DNA of 64,000 nucleotides, from NCBI GenBank assembly GCA_031763025.1, contig JASSKH010000015.1, forward strand, positions 868,001-932,000, given 5' to 3'. This DNA is from Macrocystis pyrifera. Its lineage: Eukaryota; Sar; Phaeophyceae; Laminariales; Laminariaceae. Positions 1 to 9,637 of the stretch are shown here, piece after piece. The translations under genes and the position numbers were made by a program. Positions within the stretch are counted from its first letter, which is position 1. The number at the start of each line of letters is the position of its first letter. The notes under the pieces are model-generated. The model did no database searches and was not told the origin of the DNA. It saw nothing but the letters and a program-made list of their open reading frames with translations.

Positions 1-2
1 AG

Positions 3-653
3 AATGAGACGAGGGGGTTTCCGTCGAGGGAAGAATGGGGGGAAAGAGGTAAACCGCGCACCAGGGAACTACCCAAGGCGTGGAGGAAGAAGGTAGAGGC
101 GGCGCTCCGGGACAGCGCGTGCGCGGCGCTGGCCGCTGTAGACGGGGAATTATCCGCTGAGGGTGAGGAGGAAGAGGGGAACGACGTGGAGGAGGAAGCG
201 TTCGACGATCGCCCACACGTCGCGTCCTTTTCCAACGTCTGCGCTTCTACCCCGGGTGCACATGGAACCCCGTTTGTAAGCTGCAAAGGTGACCGAAACG
301 ACTGCCCGGGCAGTAGGAACCGAGAAACAACGGACCGCAAGGAGGAATGCGACGAACTACCGAGCCCGGATGCCGAAGACAGGGTGATTATCGACGCCTT
401 GCGCCAACGAAGGGTTTGCTTCTTTCATGCGAGGGGTTCCGACTGCCGCCACAAGAGCGCTGCCGGTGGAGGAAGGTGCCACTTCTCGCACGACGAGGAC
501 GTCGTGCCGTACGGATTGTACCCCCGCAAGACCACCCCGACGCAAGCCCTGCAGCTAGAGCCTGGTATGCTTACGGCACTCGAAATGCTGAGCGCATACA
601 CGGTCGAGGAGGGCGGGGCCGCCGCAGGTGCCTCGCGTGTCTTGCGGGCCTGA
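3..653 (+). CDS. Gag-like protein of the gypsy element, C-terminal part, CCCH zinc finger
   Basis: The frame is open from base 3 to the TGA at 651-653, so the N-terminus lies outside the window. The first half is rich in Lys/Arg and then in Glu/Asp (around 150-210). Near 415-495 there is a Cys-rich motif with spacing C-x8-C-x10-C-x3-H, a CCCH finger rather than the CCHC knuckle of most retroviral-type Gags. Such a finger would bind RNA. The protease frame begins again at 831 in the same phase after this stop. Function as Gag is inferred from position upstream of protease and RT; the sequence itself is not a strong family match. Confidence 0.55.
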   Translation, partial: NETRGFPSREEWGERGKPRTRELPKAWRKKVEAALRDSACAALAAVDGELSAEGEEEEGNDVEEEAFDDRPHVASFSNVCASTPGAHGTPFVSCKGDRNDCPGSRNRETTDRKEECDELPSPDAEDRVIIDALRQRRVCFFHARGSDCRHKSAAGGGRCHFSHDEDVVPYGLYPRKTTPTQALQLEPGMLTALEMLSAYTVEEGGAAAGASRVLRA

Positions 654-830
654 AGACGCGCCCCAGGAGGTTCTCTCCTGGGGAACAGCAGCCAAAATGA
701 GCAATACACGCGGGATCGGGAGGAAGAGGAGGAGAGACGCAGTACCTACGACGCCGCTTCGACAAAGGGTGGGGGGGGCGCTAACAACGACGAGGTCGTC
801 CCGGCGCAGCAGCAGTACAGCAACTTCGCA

Positions 831-1940
831 TTGAGCACCCTAGATGTGGACACCCCAACCAGCATGACGGCCATGGGAGCGGGGGCTAAGCAGGTGTGGG
901 TGCGCGCATTCGTGTGGCACCACACCAGAGCCAGTTGTCGCATCCCTGTGGAGGTGCTGGTCGACACGGGGGCACGGGGTGGAAATTACTCTTCCGCAGC
1001 ATTCGTACGCTCCGTCGAACGCAGTGGAAGAGGGGGGCAATCGGTGATGAGCCCGAGGGGACAGGGGTGGTTGAGGGCAGCCAACCCCACGAACAGCGCA
1101 GTCCCGCCAATGAAAATTTCCGGGTCGTGCGAGCTCCCGTTGGTGTTCAGCCCGGAGGACAGGGTGCGCAAGGTACTGGTGCGGGTGGTGGAGGATCTCC
1201 CGTACGGCCTTATCATAGGAGCAGCGTTCCTGAGAAATAATGGCAGCACTATCAGCTTCGCGGCCGGGGGAGGTTTCAAACTGGCACCAGAGCCACCTTG
1301 GGTGCCCTTCATCTCGTCAACAGGAGCCTCCTCGTCAAAGGTGGCGGAGCGGAAGGCATTGAGCTGGCATGCGTCTGTCCAACCGAGCAGAGCAGAAGTG
1401 GGGCCAGTAGCGACCGGGAACACGGCAACGTGGGAGCAATTTTGCGCCGTCAAGCCACCCTGTGGAGAGGGAGAGCCGGCGGAAATAACCGAGCAGCCCA
1501 CACAACTGAGCGAGGGCTCAACGGCCTGGGAGGACGATGGCACCCTACAGTGGGAGCCTTGTCCAACCCGACATAGGGTGGTACCGGGTTTCGTCAGCGT
1601 GCAGGTGGACGCTTATGCCAAGGGAGTCCAACCCCAAGACAGGCAGCTGGTGGCTACGGAACCGAAGGCTTCATACGACGTGGAGACGGGGGCAGAGTTG
1701 GGGATCTCGCGCGCGGGGCGTAGTGGTGGCACCCGGAACGCCGCTCCAGTGCAAGGTGGTGAACCGTTCGAAAGTACTCTTAGCACTGAAGCAGGGCGGG
1801 GTCGTTGCTCGAATTTACGCCGTCAACACGAGGGACAAGGAACGTATGCGGATGCTATTAGACCCCGTCGTGCAGGCAGACGGCACATCGGAGATGAAGG
1901 AACAGTCAGTACTGGTGGCGCCGGAGGAACGCGTGGGTGA
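831..1940 (+). pseudogene. Retrotransposon aspartic protease region
   Basis: Around 955-985 the frame encodes VLVDTGARGGNYSS, the DTGA active-site type of retroviral-like aspartic proteases, followed about 75 residues later by LIIGAAFLRNNG (1210-1240), the usual hydrophobic-GxxFL flap/C-terminal motif. This enzyme would process the Gag-Pol polyprotein. Downstream of about 1716 the coding potential moves to another frame, which carries the linker into reverse transcriptase, so the last part of this ORF is probably out of frame. The GTG at 831 is only where the frame opens and is not a likely real start. Confidence 0.7.
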
Positions 1941-2940
1941 GGGGGCGGACGCCGACGGGGTGGACTTGTCGTTGGCCAACATCGCTCAGACGAATGCCCC
2001 AGAGAAGGAAGCCCTGATTCGAGCGTTGGAGAAGTACCACTATGTGTTCCCGGTGAACCTGAAGATTGTCCCGGCCTGCCATCGAGCTAAGTTGCAGCTT
2101 CCGCTGACTGACAACAGTTGCACGCCCCACACAGCAAAACAGCGACGGTATTCGCCGGAGGAAACGGCCGTGATCCAGAGCGAGGTGGCGAAGCAACAAA
2201 AAGCAGGGACGATTCGCCGGTCGCAGTCAGCGTGGGCAGCAAACGGCGTCGTGGTGGCAAAAAAAGATGCCACGGCGAGGATTTGTCAGGATTATCGGGG
2301 GCTGAACGCGTTGCAGGAGTCCAATAGCGGAGGGCTGGGGGATATCGCAAGCACCTTCGACAACATGAGGGGTGCCACGTGCTTCACGTCCATTGATCTA
2401 GCGTCAAGTTTCACCCAGTTGGGAATTGCCGAGGAAGACAAGCACAGGACCGTGTTTCGTGACGCCCATGGGGAGCTGTGGGAATTCAACCGGTGCGGTT
2501 TTGGGCTGAAGACCCTTCCTTCCGGCTTCGCGGCCATGTGGGGGAGGCTCTAGGTCCGCTAAAAGGAAAAGGGGCGCAGAACTGGCTTGACGACATCACC
2601 ATCCACACCAAACACGTCGAGGGACATGTGGGCCTGGTGGAGAAGGTGCTGGCGCGGCTCCAGCAATTTGGGTTGTCGGCGAACCTGGCCAAATCGACTT
2701 GGTGCGCTCCGCAGCAGGAGTTCGTCGGCATGGTTGTCAGCAGACTGGGCGTACAACCGTCAAAAACGAAGATAGAAGCGGTGGCCAGACTCTCTCGCGC
2801 TAACACTGTAGAGGAGGTCAGGTCACTTTTGGGCATGGGCAGCTACCTCGGGAAGTTTGTGCCCGGATACAGCTCGATCGTAGCGCCTATCTCGGACCTG
2901 CTCTGGGACAAGCGGCTCGCGTCAAAAAAAGTCAAGGAGG
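1716..2940 (+). pseudogene. Reverse transcriptase domain, frameshifted
   Basis: The frame from about 1716 to 2553 encodes the fingers and palm: ARICQDYRGLNAL (2275-2315) and CFTSIDLASSFTQLGI (2380-2430) are RT motifs, with the first catalytic Asp in SIDLAS; CGFGLKTLPSGFAAMW (2495-2540) is the usual gypsy FGL-x-N-AP-x-F motif in altered form. A frameshift near 2540 moves to the next frame, where WLDDI (2583-2600) replaces the usual YxDD box. FVGMVVSRLGV and VRSLLGMGSYLGKFVPGY (2720-2870) are the thumb/connection motifs of Ty3/gypsy RTs. The domain would copy the element RNA into DNA. The frameshift and an early TAG at 2551 make this copy inactive. Confidence 0.85.
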
Positions 2941-2946
2941 CTCCGG

Positions 2947-3440
2947 GTGCCGTGGGGGGTGAAGCAGGACAAGGCTCTGAAGGCGCTGATCGAGCTCCTC
3001 ACATCGCCATTGATTTTGGCGTTGCCCAATTGGGAGGCCACGTTTCAACTGCATACGGACGCCAGCGAGCTGGGTGCGGGAGCGGCGCTTACGCAGGACA
3101 CCAGGGGAGAAGAACGTGTCGTTGGACACGCGAGCCACCGATGGTCAAGGACGGATGCCAAACGGTCCGCAACCGAACTAGAGGTGATGGCAGTGTTGTG
3201 GGCCATCCAGCATTTCAGGCCGTACTTGTGGTGAAGGAGATTTGTCCTGTTCACCGACTGCTCCGCGCTCACGTGGCTGTTCAAGAGCCAGGCCCTCTCG
3301 TCAAAACTCCACCGGTGGGCGCTCAGGTTGATGGAGCAACGACATCGACCTCCAGTGGCGACCGGGGGCAAACCACCAGCTGCCGGACGTCCTCTCGAGG
3401 CTGCCGCCGAACGACGCGCCGCGCGCAGACATCGATGACT
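2947..3440 (+). pseudogene. RNase H domain of the gypsy element
   Basis: FQLHTDASELGAGAAL (3043-3090) carries the first catalytic Asp in the TDAS context typical of Ty3/gypsy RNase H. ATELEVMAVLWAIQHFRPYL (3173-3231) holds the Glu, and after a stop at 3232-3234 the next frame gives LFTDCSALTWLF with the third Asp and then GANHQLPDVLSRL with the fourth. All four acidic positions of the D-E-D-D site are present but spread over different frames, so the domain is decayed. It would remove the RNA strand during reverse transcription. Confidence 0.8.
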
Positions 3441-3649
3441 CATTCCCAGACGATCCCTCCACGAGGGCCACGTACCGGGGCCCCAAGGGACCGGTGCTCG
3501 ACGGCGTACTGCTCAGCGAACTGGGGGCAGACGAGGTGAACAAGCCAACGGGGAAAAACGCGGCGGTTGCAGCAAGCGTAATTTTTACCCGAGGCGGAGC
3601 CGTCGACCCAGACACTGAGAGAGCCGCCACAACGTCCGCAGCCGAGGAG

Positions 3650-4625
3650 CATCCAGTCGCCGTGGTGCTCTGCTGCGGGGGGGGGGGGAGGTGGTCTCAT
3701 GGCGGCGAAGGAGATGGTCGCAGTCAAGGGTGCCACCGACCACGACTGGAGAGCTCTCGAGTGCGTTAGGGAGAACGGGTTGGACCAAGGAGTTCGACTG
3801 GTGAGAGCGGAACCAGGGGGGGAAGATTGCAAAAGGCTCTTGAACGACTTGAGCCCGAGCGTCGTGATGGGAGATGCATCCAGAAAGTCAGGCCAGCGGG
3901 GGACCGGTGGAGCAGCAACCTCGGCAACGAATATCGTGAAGGCCTTCATTGATTCGACGGCCAGGGTTCTTCTGCTGGAATGCTACCCGATTCTACTTCG
4001 ATCGACGGAGTGGGGGCAGGTAGTGCTTCCTGCGTTGAAGAAAGCGGTGTGTACGGTGGAGACAGTCGAAATGGCGGCAGACATCGTGGGGGTTCCGTCG
4101 GGGAAGAGGAAAGCGTTCGCTGTCGGCGTGAGGAGCGGGAGACCCGAAAGGGAAGGTGAGAGGCTAAGGGAGTGGAGGAGGGATATAGAAGGCGCGACCC
4201 AGGGTGCACATCTCTAGGGAGATTCTTGGGGAGGAGGGGAACCTACTTCCTCAAGGCAGGCGTTGAAGAGAGGGGGGTCTTCTCTTTTGACGATTCAATC
4301 ATTTCCATCACTCGAACGCACATCATGGGCGAGAAGCCCCCCGAAGGAACGTACATACCGCACCTCTTGAACTCAAGCGATATCAACCAAGCAGACGAGC
4401 TGAATTTTGGGGTAAACAAAAAACTCGCCACCGGACGAGCGGACTACCGAGTGCCCCCAATCGTCAGCAGGGGAGCAGCGGCCGCGACATTGGCGGACTT
4501 TTCATTGCCACCTATGGTGAGAGAGGCCTTGTCGGGGTTGTGGGCAAAGGGGCTGTTGATAGACAAAGCCAGGGGGGGGCAGCTCCACGGAACTAAATCG
4601 CTGGGAGGCTTGCAGGCGCTCTTCG
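3650..4625 (+). pseudogene. Cytosine-C5 DNA methyltransferase-like segment inside the gypsy element
   Basis: Between RNase H and integrase, where gypsy elements normally have nothing, the sequence resembles a C5 methyltransferase. Seen: LCCGGGG followed after a frameshift in a 12-G run (3677-3688) by GLMAAKEM, a motif I (SAM-binding FxGxGG-type) pattern; then ATDHDWRALECVRENG (3732-3779), a motif II pattern; SPSVVMG (3852-3872), where the PPCQ motif IV would follow but DASRKSGQRG stands instead; LLLECYPILLRSTEW (3969-4013) in the place of motif VI (ENV); GVPSGKRKAFAVGVR (4089-4133), matching motif VIII; and GVFSFDDSIISITRTHI with YRVPPIVSR and FSLPPMVREALSGL (4275-4540) in the place of motifs IX-X. 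The catalytic Cys of motif IV is not seen, so this copy could not methylate DNA. Several algal and dinoflagellate retrotransposons are known to carry such domains. The assignment is by motif order and needs a profile search. Confidence 0.65.
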
Positions 4626-5100
4626 AAGAGGACATAGCCGAGGTAACGCCGGCGGTCACGAAGTCCAGAGCGGGCGTAGCGAGAGGAAGGTCAACAGAGC
4701 AGCATGCGCAGATGCCAATGCCGCTTGTTACACAGTTGACCCCGTCAGCATTGCCGTCGTCATCACAGGTACAACCCACGGAAAACTTGCCGCCACAGTC
4801 CAGAGCACAGCCCCAGCCTAGGCGGCGAGCACCGAGAGTGGCATACTCGGAATAACCGGGACCCCCTCCTTCCGTGGTCGACCAGGTAGCGGAAGTGCTG
4901 TGTAATAAGCCACGACTGGTGCAACGGAAACGAGAGGACGCGCGACTTGGTCCCATTTGGGGCAGGTTGCGAGGAAGAGGTAACAGGCAGTCACCGGAAG
5001 GGACGGCGAACTACGTTCTCGACGATAACAACTTACAGTGGAGCGCGCCTCGGGGGGTGGCACCGAAGTTGACCATTCCGCGAGCATGTCGTAGTGCCAG
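4626..5100 (+). pseudogene. Linker between methyltransferase-like segment and integrase
   Basis: The frame open to the stop at 4853-4855 ends in a low-complexity Gln/Pro/Ser/Arg-rich tail (about 4700-4850), then a second frame continues from 4874. No domain is recognised. It looks like the flexible polyprotein linker that precedes the integrase zinc finger. Confidence 0.4.
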
Positions 5101-5109
5101 GGGTGCTGG

Positions 5110-6350
5110 CACTCGTGCACAGTACATACGGCCATCCGGGAGTTGCGCGGACCCTCCTGCTGATTAAGGGTAAGTACGGATGGCCGACAGTAGCCCAGGA
5201 CGTCAGGGAGTAGGTACTATCGTGCGGTTGCAGGAGGAGAAAAAAAGCCCGGGGCCAACGCGTGGCCATGACGCCTGCTCGGTTACTGTGGCCTTGGGAA
5301 GTGCTTGAGATGGACCTCCAGGACATGAAGCAGGTATCCAGCGCAGGGAATAGGTACCTGCTGGTAGTGGTGGATCGGGCCAGCCGGTTCCTGTTTGCGT
5401 ACCCGCTGGAATCTAAGGATTCAGTGGGAGTGGCGAGGAAACTCCTGGAGCTGTTACTCACGTTTGGTGTGCCGCTGTCGACTAGGAGCGATGCCGGGGG
5501 GGAGTTCACCGCTAAGGTGGTCGCCCACCTGTGCCAGTTGCTCAGGGTGGAGCTGGATCATGGTCTTGCTGACCACCCTCGTAGTCAAGGAGCCGTGGAA
5601 AGAATGGGGGGGTGGCTTCAGGAGGTCTTGGCGGAGCTTTGCAAATCTTGGCCGGCAAGGTGGGACGAATATGTGAGCGCGGCTTGCTGGATTCAAAGGA
5701 CTACGCCGGACCCGCGTCTCCCGTCAGGTGGGACACCCTTCAAGATTCTGTTTGGTCGTGATGCGCGCACAAACTTGGATGCTCTTACTCCTGCGCTGGA
5801 CGGTGAAAATTTCCGCACTGGGATCGGAAATTTCGTGGCGGAGAGACACCAGACGTTCATGGAACTGCGGGCAATGTTGAAGAAGCGTCAGGAGGACAAG
5901 AACAAGCGACGCGTACGCCACAATGCGACCATTAGGCGACACTCTCCAGGCGAAGGGGCGCGAGTGGAAGACCTGATGCTGGTAAAGGAGGCAGACAGCA
6001 AGATGGCGCGGAAAGGAGGGGACTCACGCCAAACTAGCACATGAACACTGGACGGGGCCGTGGCGGGTGACAGCCATTGCACAGCCGGGTATCAGCTACC
6101 AGGCGACAATGCGCCGCCGCAGGACCCCAAGGAGAACGGTTTCGGCTGCCAACAATAAGGAATTTCACGTGCGGCCGAAGAATCTGCGCCATGCCTTCGA
6201 GGACGAATTCGCGCATCTGGAATGGGGCGCGGACTTGGGGTTGGCAGACACCTCGACGATGCCGGTGCCGCTCTATGCCTTGACGGACCGGCAAGCCATG
6301 GAGAACACGGGGACCGGGTGGGAATGGCTGTACCGAGGGTTTATACCATA
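5110..6350 (+). pseudogene. Integrase (zinc-binding and DDE core)
   Basis: Around 5125-5235 a His-His...Cys-Cys pattern (HSTYGHPG ... LSCGC, interrupted by a stop codon near 5212) matches the N-terminal zinc-binding domain. The core is read in one frame from about 5280 to 6044: LEMDLQDMKQ (first Asp), STRSDAGGEFTAKVV (second Asp), and about 35 residues later GAVERMGGWLQEVL (Glu), the D,D-35-E site of retroviral-type integrases. The C-terminal part continues in another frame to the stop near 6351. It would insert the element cDNA. The zinc finger break and frame change make it inactive. Confidence 0.85.
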
Positions 6351-6659
6351 GTGGGGTGGAGTCAGAGTGGCTACCTGAACAGGAAGTAAGGCACAGCTTC
6401 ACCCCTCTGGAACTCGACGTCTTCCATGCCCTCTGAGAAGTGTACAAGGGAAAGGACTGCCGCTCCCGGCCGCCGGAACCACTACCGGAAGAAAAGCGTG
6501 ACCAGGGGCTGCGATCGAGAGCGCTGCAGGACTTGCCGACGGGGACGCAGGTCAGGCGGACGTTTGCTGGAGCTGATGGGGTGAGTCGACCGGCGGTAGG
6601 AAAGGTGTACGACTTTAGGGACCGTATTGGTGAGTGAGATACCCAGACGGAGGTTGGGA

Positions 6660-7119
6660 GGAGCTTAACCCCTTGGGCCCTGCCTTGCCCGTCGTGCCCG
6701 TCATCGTGTCTGTGGTGCTTCGTTGAGTGTCCACGCTGACTGATTGCATCTACCTCATTGCATCGATCCACGTTCTGCGTGACCCGATCATTACTGCTTG
6801 AAGGCACTTCCTCGAACTCTCAAACAACAGGTGAGCCGGCCTCAGAGATCTAACGAGCGCAGGTCCTTTTTAGGGTCAGTGAGAGCTGTACCCTGCTGTA
6901 ACAGTGCCGCATGTTTCCGGTGTAGTGTTCCTGATCTTGTTACAGTACAGTAGTTCTGCACTGTTCTGGATCGGTGCACCTACAACAGCAAGGTGTAGGT
7001 AATAGGCGGTGCTATTATAAGAGTAGTTTCAGTACGGCACCAGAGTCAATTATTTTCAATCACGTCCAAACACGTATTCTATCACTTCGGCTGTGAAAAA
7101 TAATATTTTATTCCCAACA
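6660..7119 (+). repeat. 3' LTR of the gypsy element (ends approximate)
   Basis: The sequence from CCCCTTGGGCCC at about 6668 through the GAGAGCTGTACCCTGCTGTA block ending near 6920 is repeated at 18,330-18,560 with scattered differences. It follows a purine-rich tract (GGGAGGAG) and ends near TTCCCAACA at 7119. Exact LTR ends cannot be fixed without the 5' LTR, which lies outside the window. Confidence 0.55.
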
Positions 7120-7438
7120 GGTCCCGGAGGGATACTGAAATATCTTTTGTGCAATTTAGCAGTACCCGCGTACTATATGTGCTCCCGTAGATTATGTACG
7201 TATGTACTACAGTAGACCCACGATACTAATTGTAATTGATACCTATTCTTTGTACGAGTGAACAGCAGTAGATAGTGTACAGAGACAGCTACTGCTGTAT
7301 ACTGCTGTATTCAAACAAACTAACCCACAGACTGGAAAACTGTCTGTTGTACCTGGAAGTGCGTCCATGTATACCAGATGACAGAAGTGTTATCGAGTAA
7401 AGATTATGATGGCTACTGACAAGTATCATCTCTAATAC
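7120..7438 (-). repeat. LTR of copy A, outer part missing
   Basis: From GGTCCCGGAGGGATACTG at 7121 to CTCTAATA at 7438 this matches the inner part of the LTRs at 13,266 and 23,622. The missing outer part would lie left of the gypsy insertion, outside the window. The sequence just inside reads CTTCCATCC, a worn version of the polypurine tract seen in the young copy. Confidence 0.7.
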
Positions 7439-7611
7439 TTCCATCCGTTAAGCATACACTTTCTTACTCTACGCTACATGCTAAAACGTCTTTAAGAGAA
7501 ACACGTGCAACATCAAGTGGTGATGTTGCTATTGGGAACCAACACTTGTACGTAATGTACCTACATGAGTTTCAAGGATAACCAGTTATCCATGATGTAC
7601 CTACCGCATGA

Positions 7612-8340
7612 GATCTCTGGTCGTCAGGGGACATCCGGGGGACATCCCCGGGTTTACTTTACAGATATGGATCTTGGGGTATAACGGATGTTGCGTCCTT
7701 GTTGCTGGGAAACATTCCCCAGAGCAGTCACTCAGTTACTTTCTTTTTCTTCTCGGTAATAATTCACATCTCTTACTTTGTGGCTGACTTACTGGAGGGG
7801 TACAGATGCTAGCCTCGAGCTGAGCTTGGTCATCCGAGGTGTACCATAATACTGCAGTATTCGAGGTTAGGCCCGTCGTCCCACGGGAAAATTCGCGTTT
7901 GAGGGTTGGGTGCGGATATCTTTCGGCCAGGTATGAGTCGTGAGGGTATTTCGATTATCTCGGGTGTATTTCTACAGTACGACTCTTCGGGCCTTCGGAA
8001 CTATTCGTCGGGTCTTCTTCGGGTTTGGGTCTGTCATCGGGTTATCTTCGCTCAGGTGGTGTTCAAGGTTTTCGGGTGGAGCTCTACGCTTCAGGTGAAG
8101 CTAGCTTTGCTGGCTGCTATATAAACTATATCTACAAAACAGGTGGGGCTTCAATATTATCAAAGATAAAGCAACAAATTACACACCGGCATATATCTTT
8201 GAAGATACTGGCGGGAGAAAAATTATCGGTGGGATCTTTTCGGGGTGAGAGGTGAGAGGCGAGGCCAACTATAAATACCTTAGCTTCGAAGCTCTATAAG
8301 CATGGCAGAAACGGGTATCAACTCTGGTGCGCGCAGGGTG
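7612..8340. mobile_element. Unidentified insertion inside copy A
   Basis: The younger copy goes directly from CCGCATGAGATC (24,560) to the block ending CATACAGGACAACAAAATAACC-like sequence (24,590), while copy A has about 730 extra bases here. The segment begins near GGTCGTCAGGGGACATCC, a string also present at 17,640. No conserved ORF or clear terminal repeats were found, so its class is unknown. Confidence 0.4.
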
Positions 8341-8997
8341 AAATCAACGCGTATTCAACGCATACAGGACAACAAAATAACCGAACATAGAATCGTTCTG
8401 TTCTACTGTTGTAACACCTGCTTGTATGAGATGGGTGTGTACCTAAACTATGGTTGCTACAGGAGTACCTGGTAGCCCTGTGTTATGCAGCAGCGACTGG
8501 ATGATACTGGCTACTGCAATAGGTGTAATCCCTAATACGACCCCTCAACGCGTTAACACATCGAACCGAACTGAATTTTGAAATTCAGCTCTGGAGCAAT
8601 GTACTCGTTGCTTCTGCGCTATATGACATGTTTCCAAAATGCACACAACAAGGTGATAATTGTTGAGGTGAAAGTATTCAACATAAACTTCTGAGATCTG
8701 ACTCATTCTGCTACAATACCGGGGGGTTACACGAAACAAGCAGATGTAAAATGTCCAGCTCTGATACCCGAAGGGTTTGTGCACATCTTATGCAAGCTTA
8801 GCCATAAGTTCAAGAATCACCAAACCGTGAATTCCAGTCAGTTAAACGACAAAGGAATATTAACTGTGTGCATTAATAGTAATCTAAAACAGTGGATTTG
8901 TTCATCATTCCGCATCAAGAATAAGAGTGAACAAACTATTAACGTTCCTGCCACCCACAAAACAAACAAAGGAACATGTTTTTGAAACTGCCAGCTT

Positions 8998-9088
8998 AAC
9001 CCTTTTAGTACTGTGGTCCCGTTTTCGAGACAAACCGCTTGGAATTAGAGTGATTTGTCCCCAAACCGGGACTGCGGTACTAAAAGGT
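8998..9088. mobile_element. Short foldback (MITE-like) element, 91 bp
   Basis: The ends are inverted repeats: CCTTTTAGTACTGTGGTCCCG at the left and the complement, CGGGACTGCGGTACTAAAAGG, at the right, extending to the centre (GAGACAAA against TTTGTCCCC). The younger LTR copy has the empty site at about 24,766 (CAGCTTAACGCTGTAACAAG), and the filled site shows TAA on both sides, consistent with a 3-bp TAA target duplication. A relative lies at 63,396-63,512. Confidence 0.7.
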
Positions 9089-9637
9089 AACAAGACTTGC
9101 TGTTATCAGAGAGACATCCCCCTCGTGTATGCTCATCTTCTGTTTGAACTCACCTAGGTGGAGGGTTCTGCTGCCATGCATGCTGAAATTCTGGAGATGA
9201 CGTAGTCTTTTCAACTACACATTCGAACCCAATGATTCGACTTGGTTACAATGCACCCTTACTTGGTACTGACTGCGATTTATCTTTAATCACGAACAAC
9301 ACCGGTCATTGTACTGCACTGTAGGGAAGATGAACGGGATACGACACCAATGAACGCACAAACTCCAGTGATCAGTTCGTTGACCCAAGGAAAATAATTT
9401 CTTGTCCGCCTTGTACAAATTGAACATGCGACAACCCACAGCTTCGGTAAGGGAGATAATACAGTTCACGCTTCCAGCGACTTGACCTTGTTGGTGTAGA
9501 CGTCGGTGGTCGTCCGATGCGCTTGGTCCGTTATTCTTTGCTTAGGTCTTGAGGCTCAAATTATGTTGAAGTTGGAGAGGTAGTCTTTTCCTTTCCCTCA
9601 AAACGGATTGTCGTCTCAGCTCCGCCTCCACTCTTAA

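Larger units (their letters stand above)
1..7119 (+). mobile_element. Ty3/gypsy LTR retrotransposon, 5'-truncated by the window edge, decayed
   Basis: The order Gag zinc finger, aspartic protease, reverse transcriptase, RNase H, methyltransferase-like segment, integrase, LTR is seen in one direction. Placing integrase after RNase H is the Ty3/gypsy order. The coding frame shifts several times (protease in one frame, the first RT half in another, the second RT half back, RNase H shifted again), so this copy is dead. The purine-rich stretch around 6646-6665 ends in GGGAGGAG and is followed by a sequence repeated near 18,322, taken as the LTR. The 5' LTR and start of Gag lie left of the window. 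The right limit at 7119 is where the LTR of another family begins abruptly, so this element probably inserted into that LTR. Confidence 0.85.
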
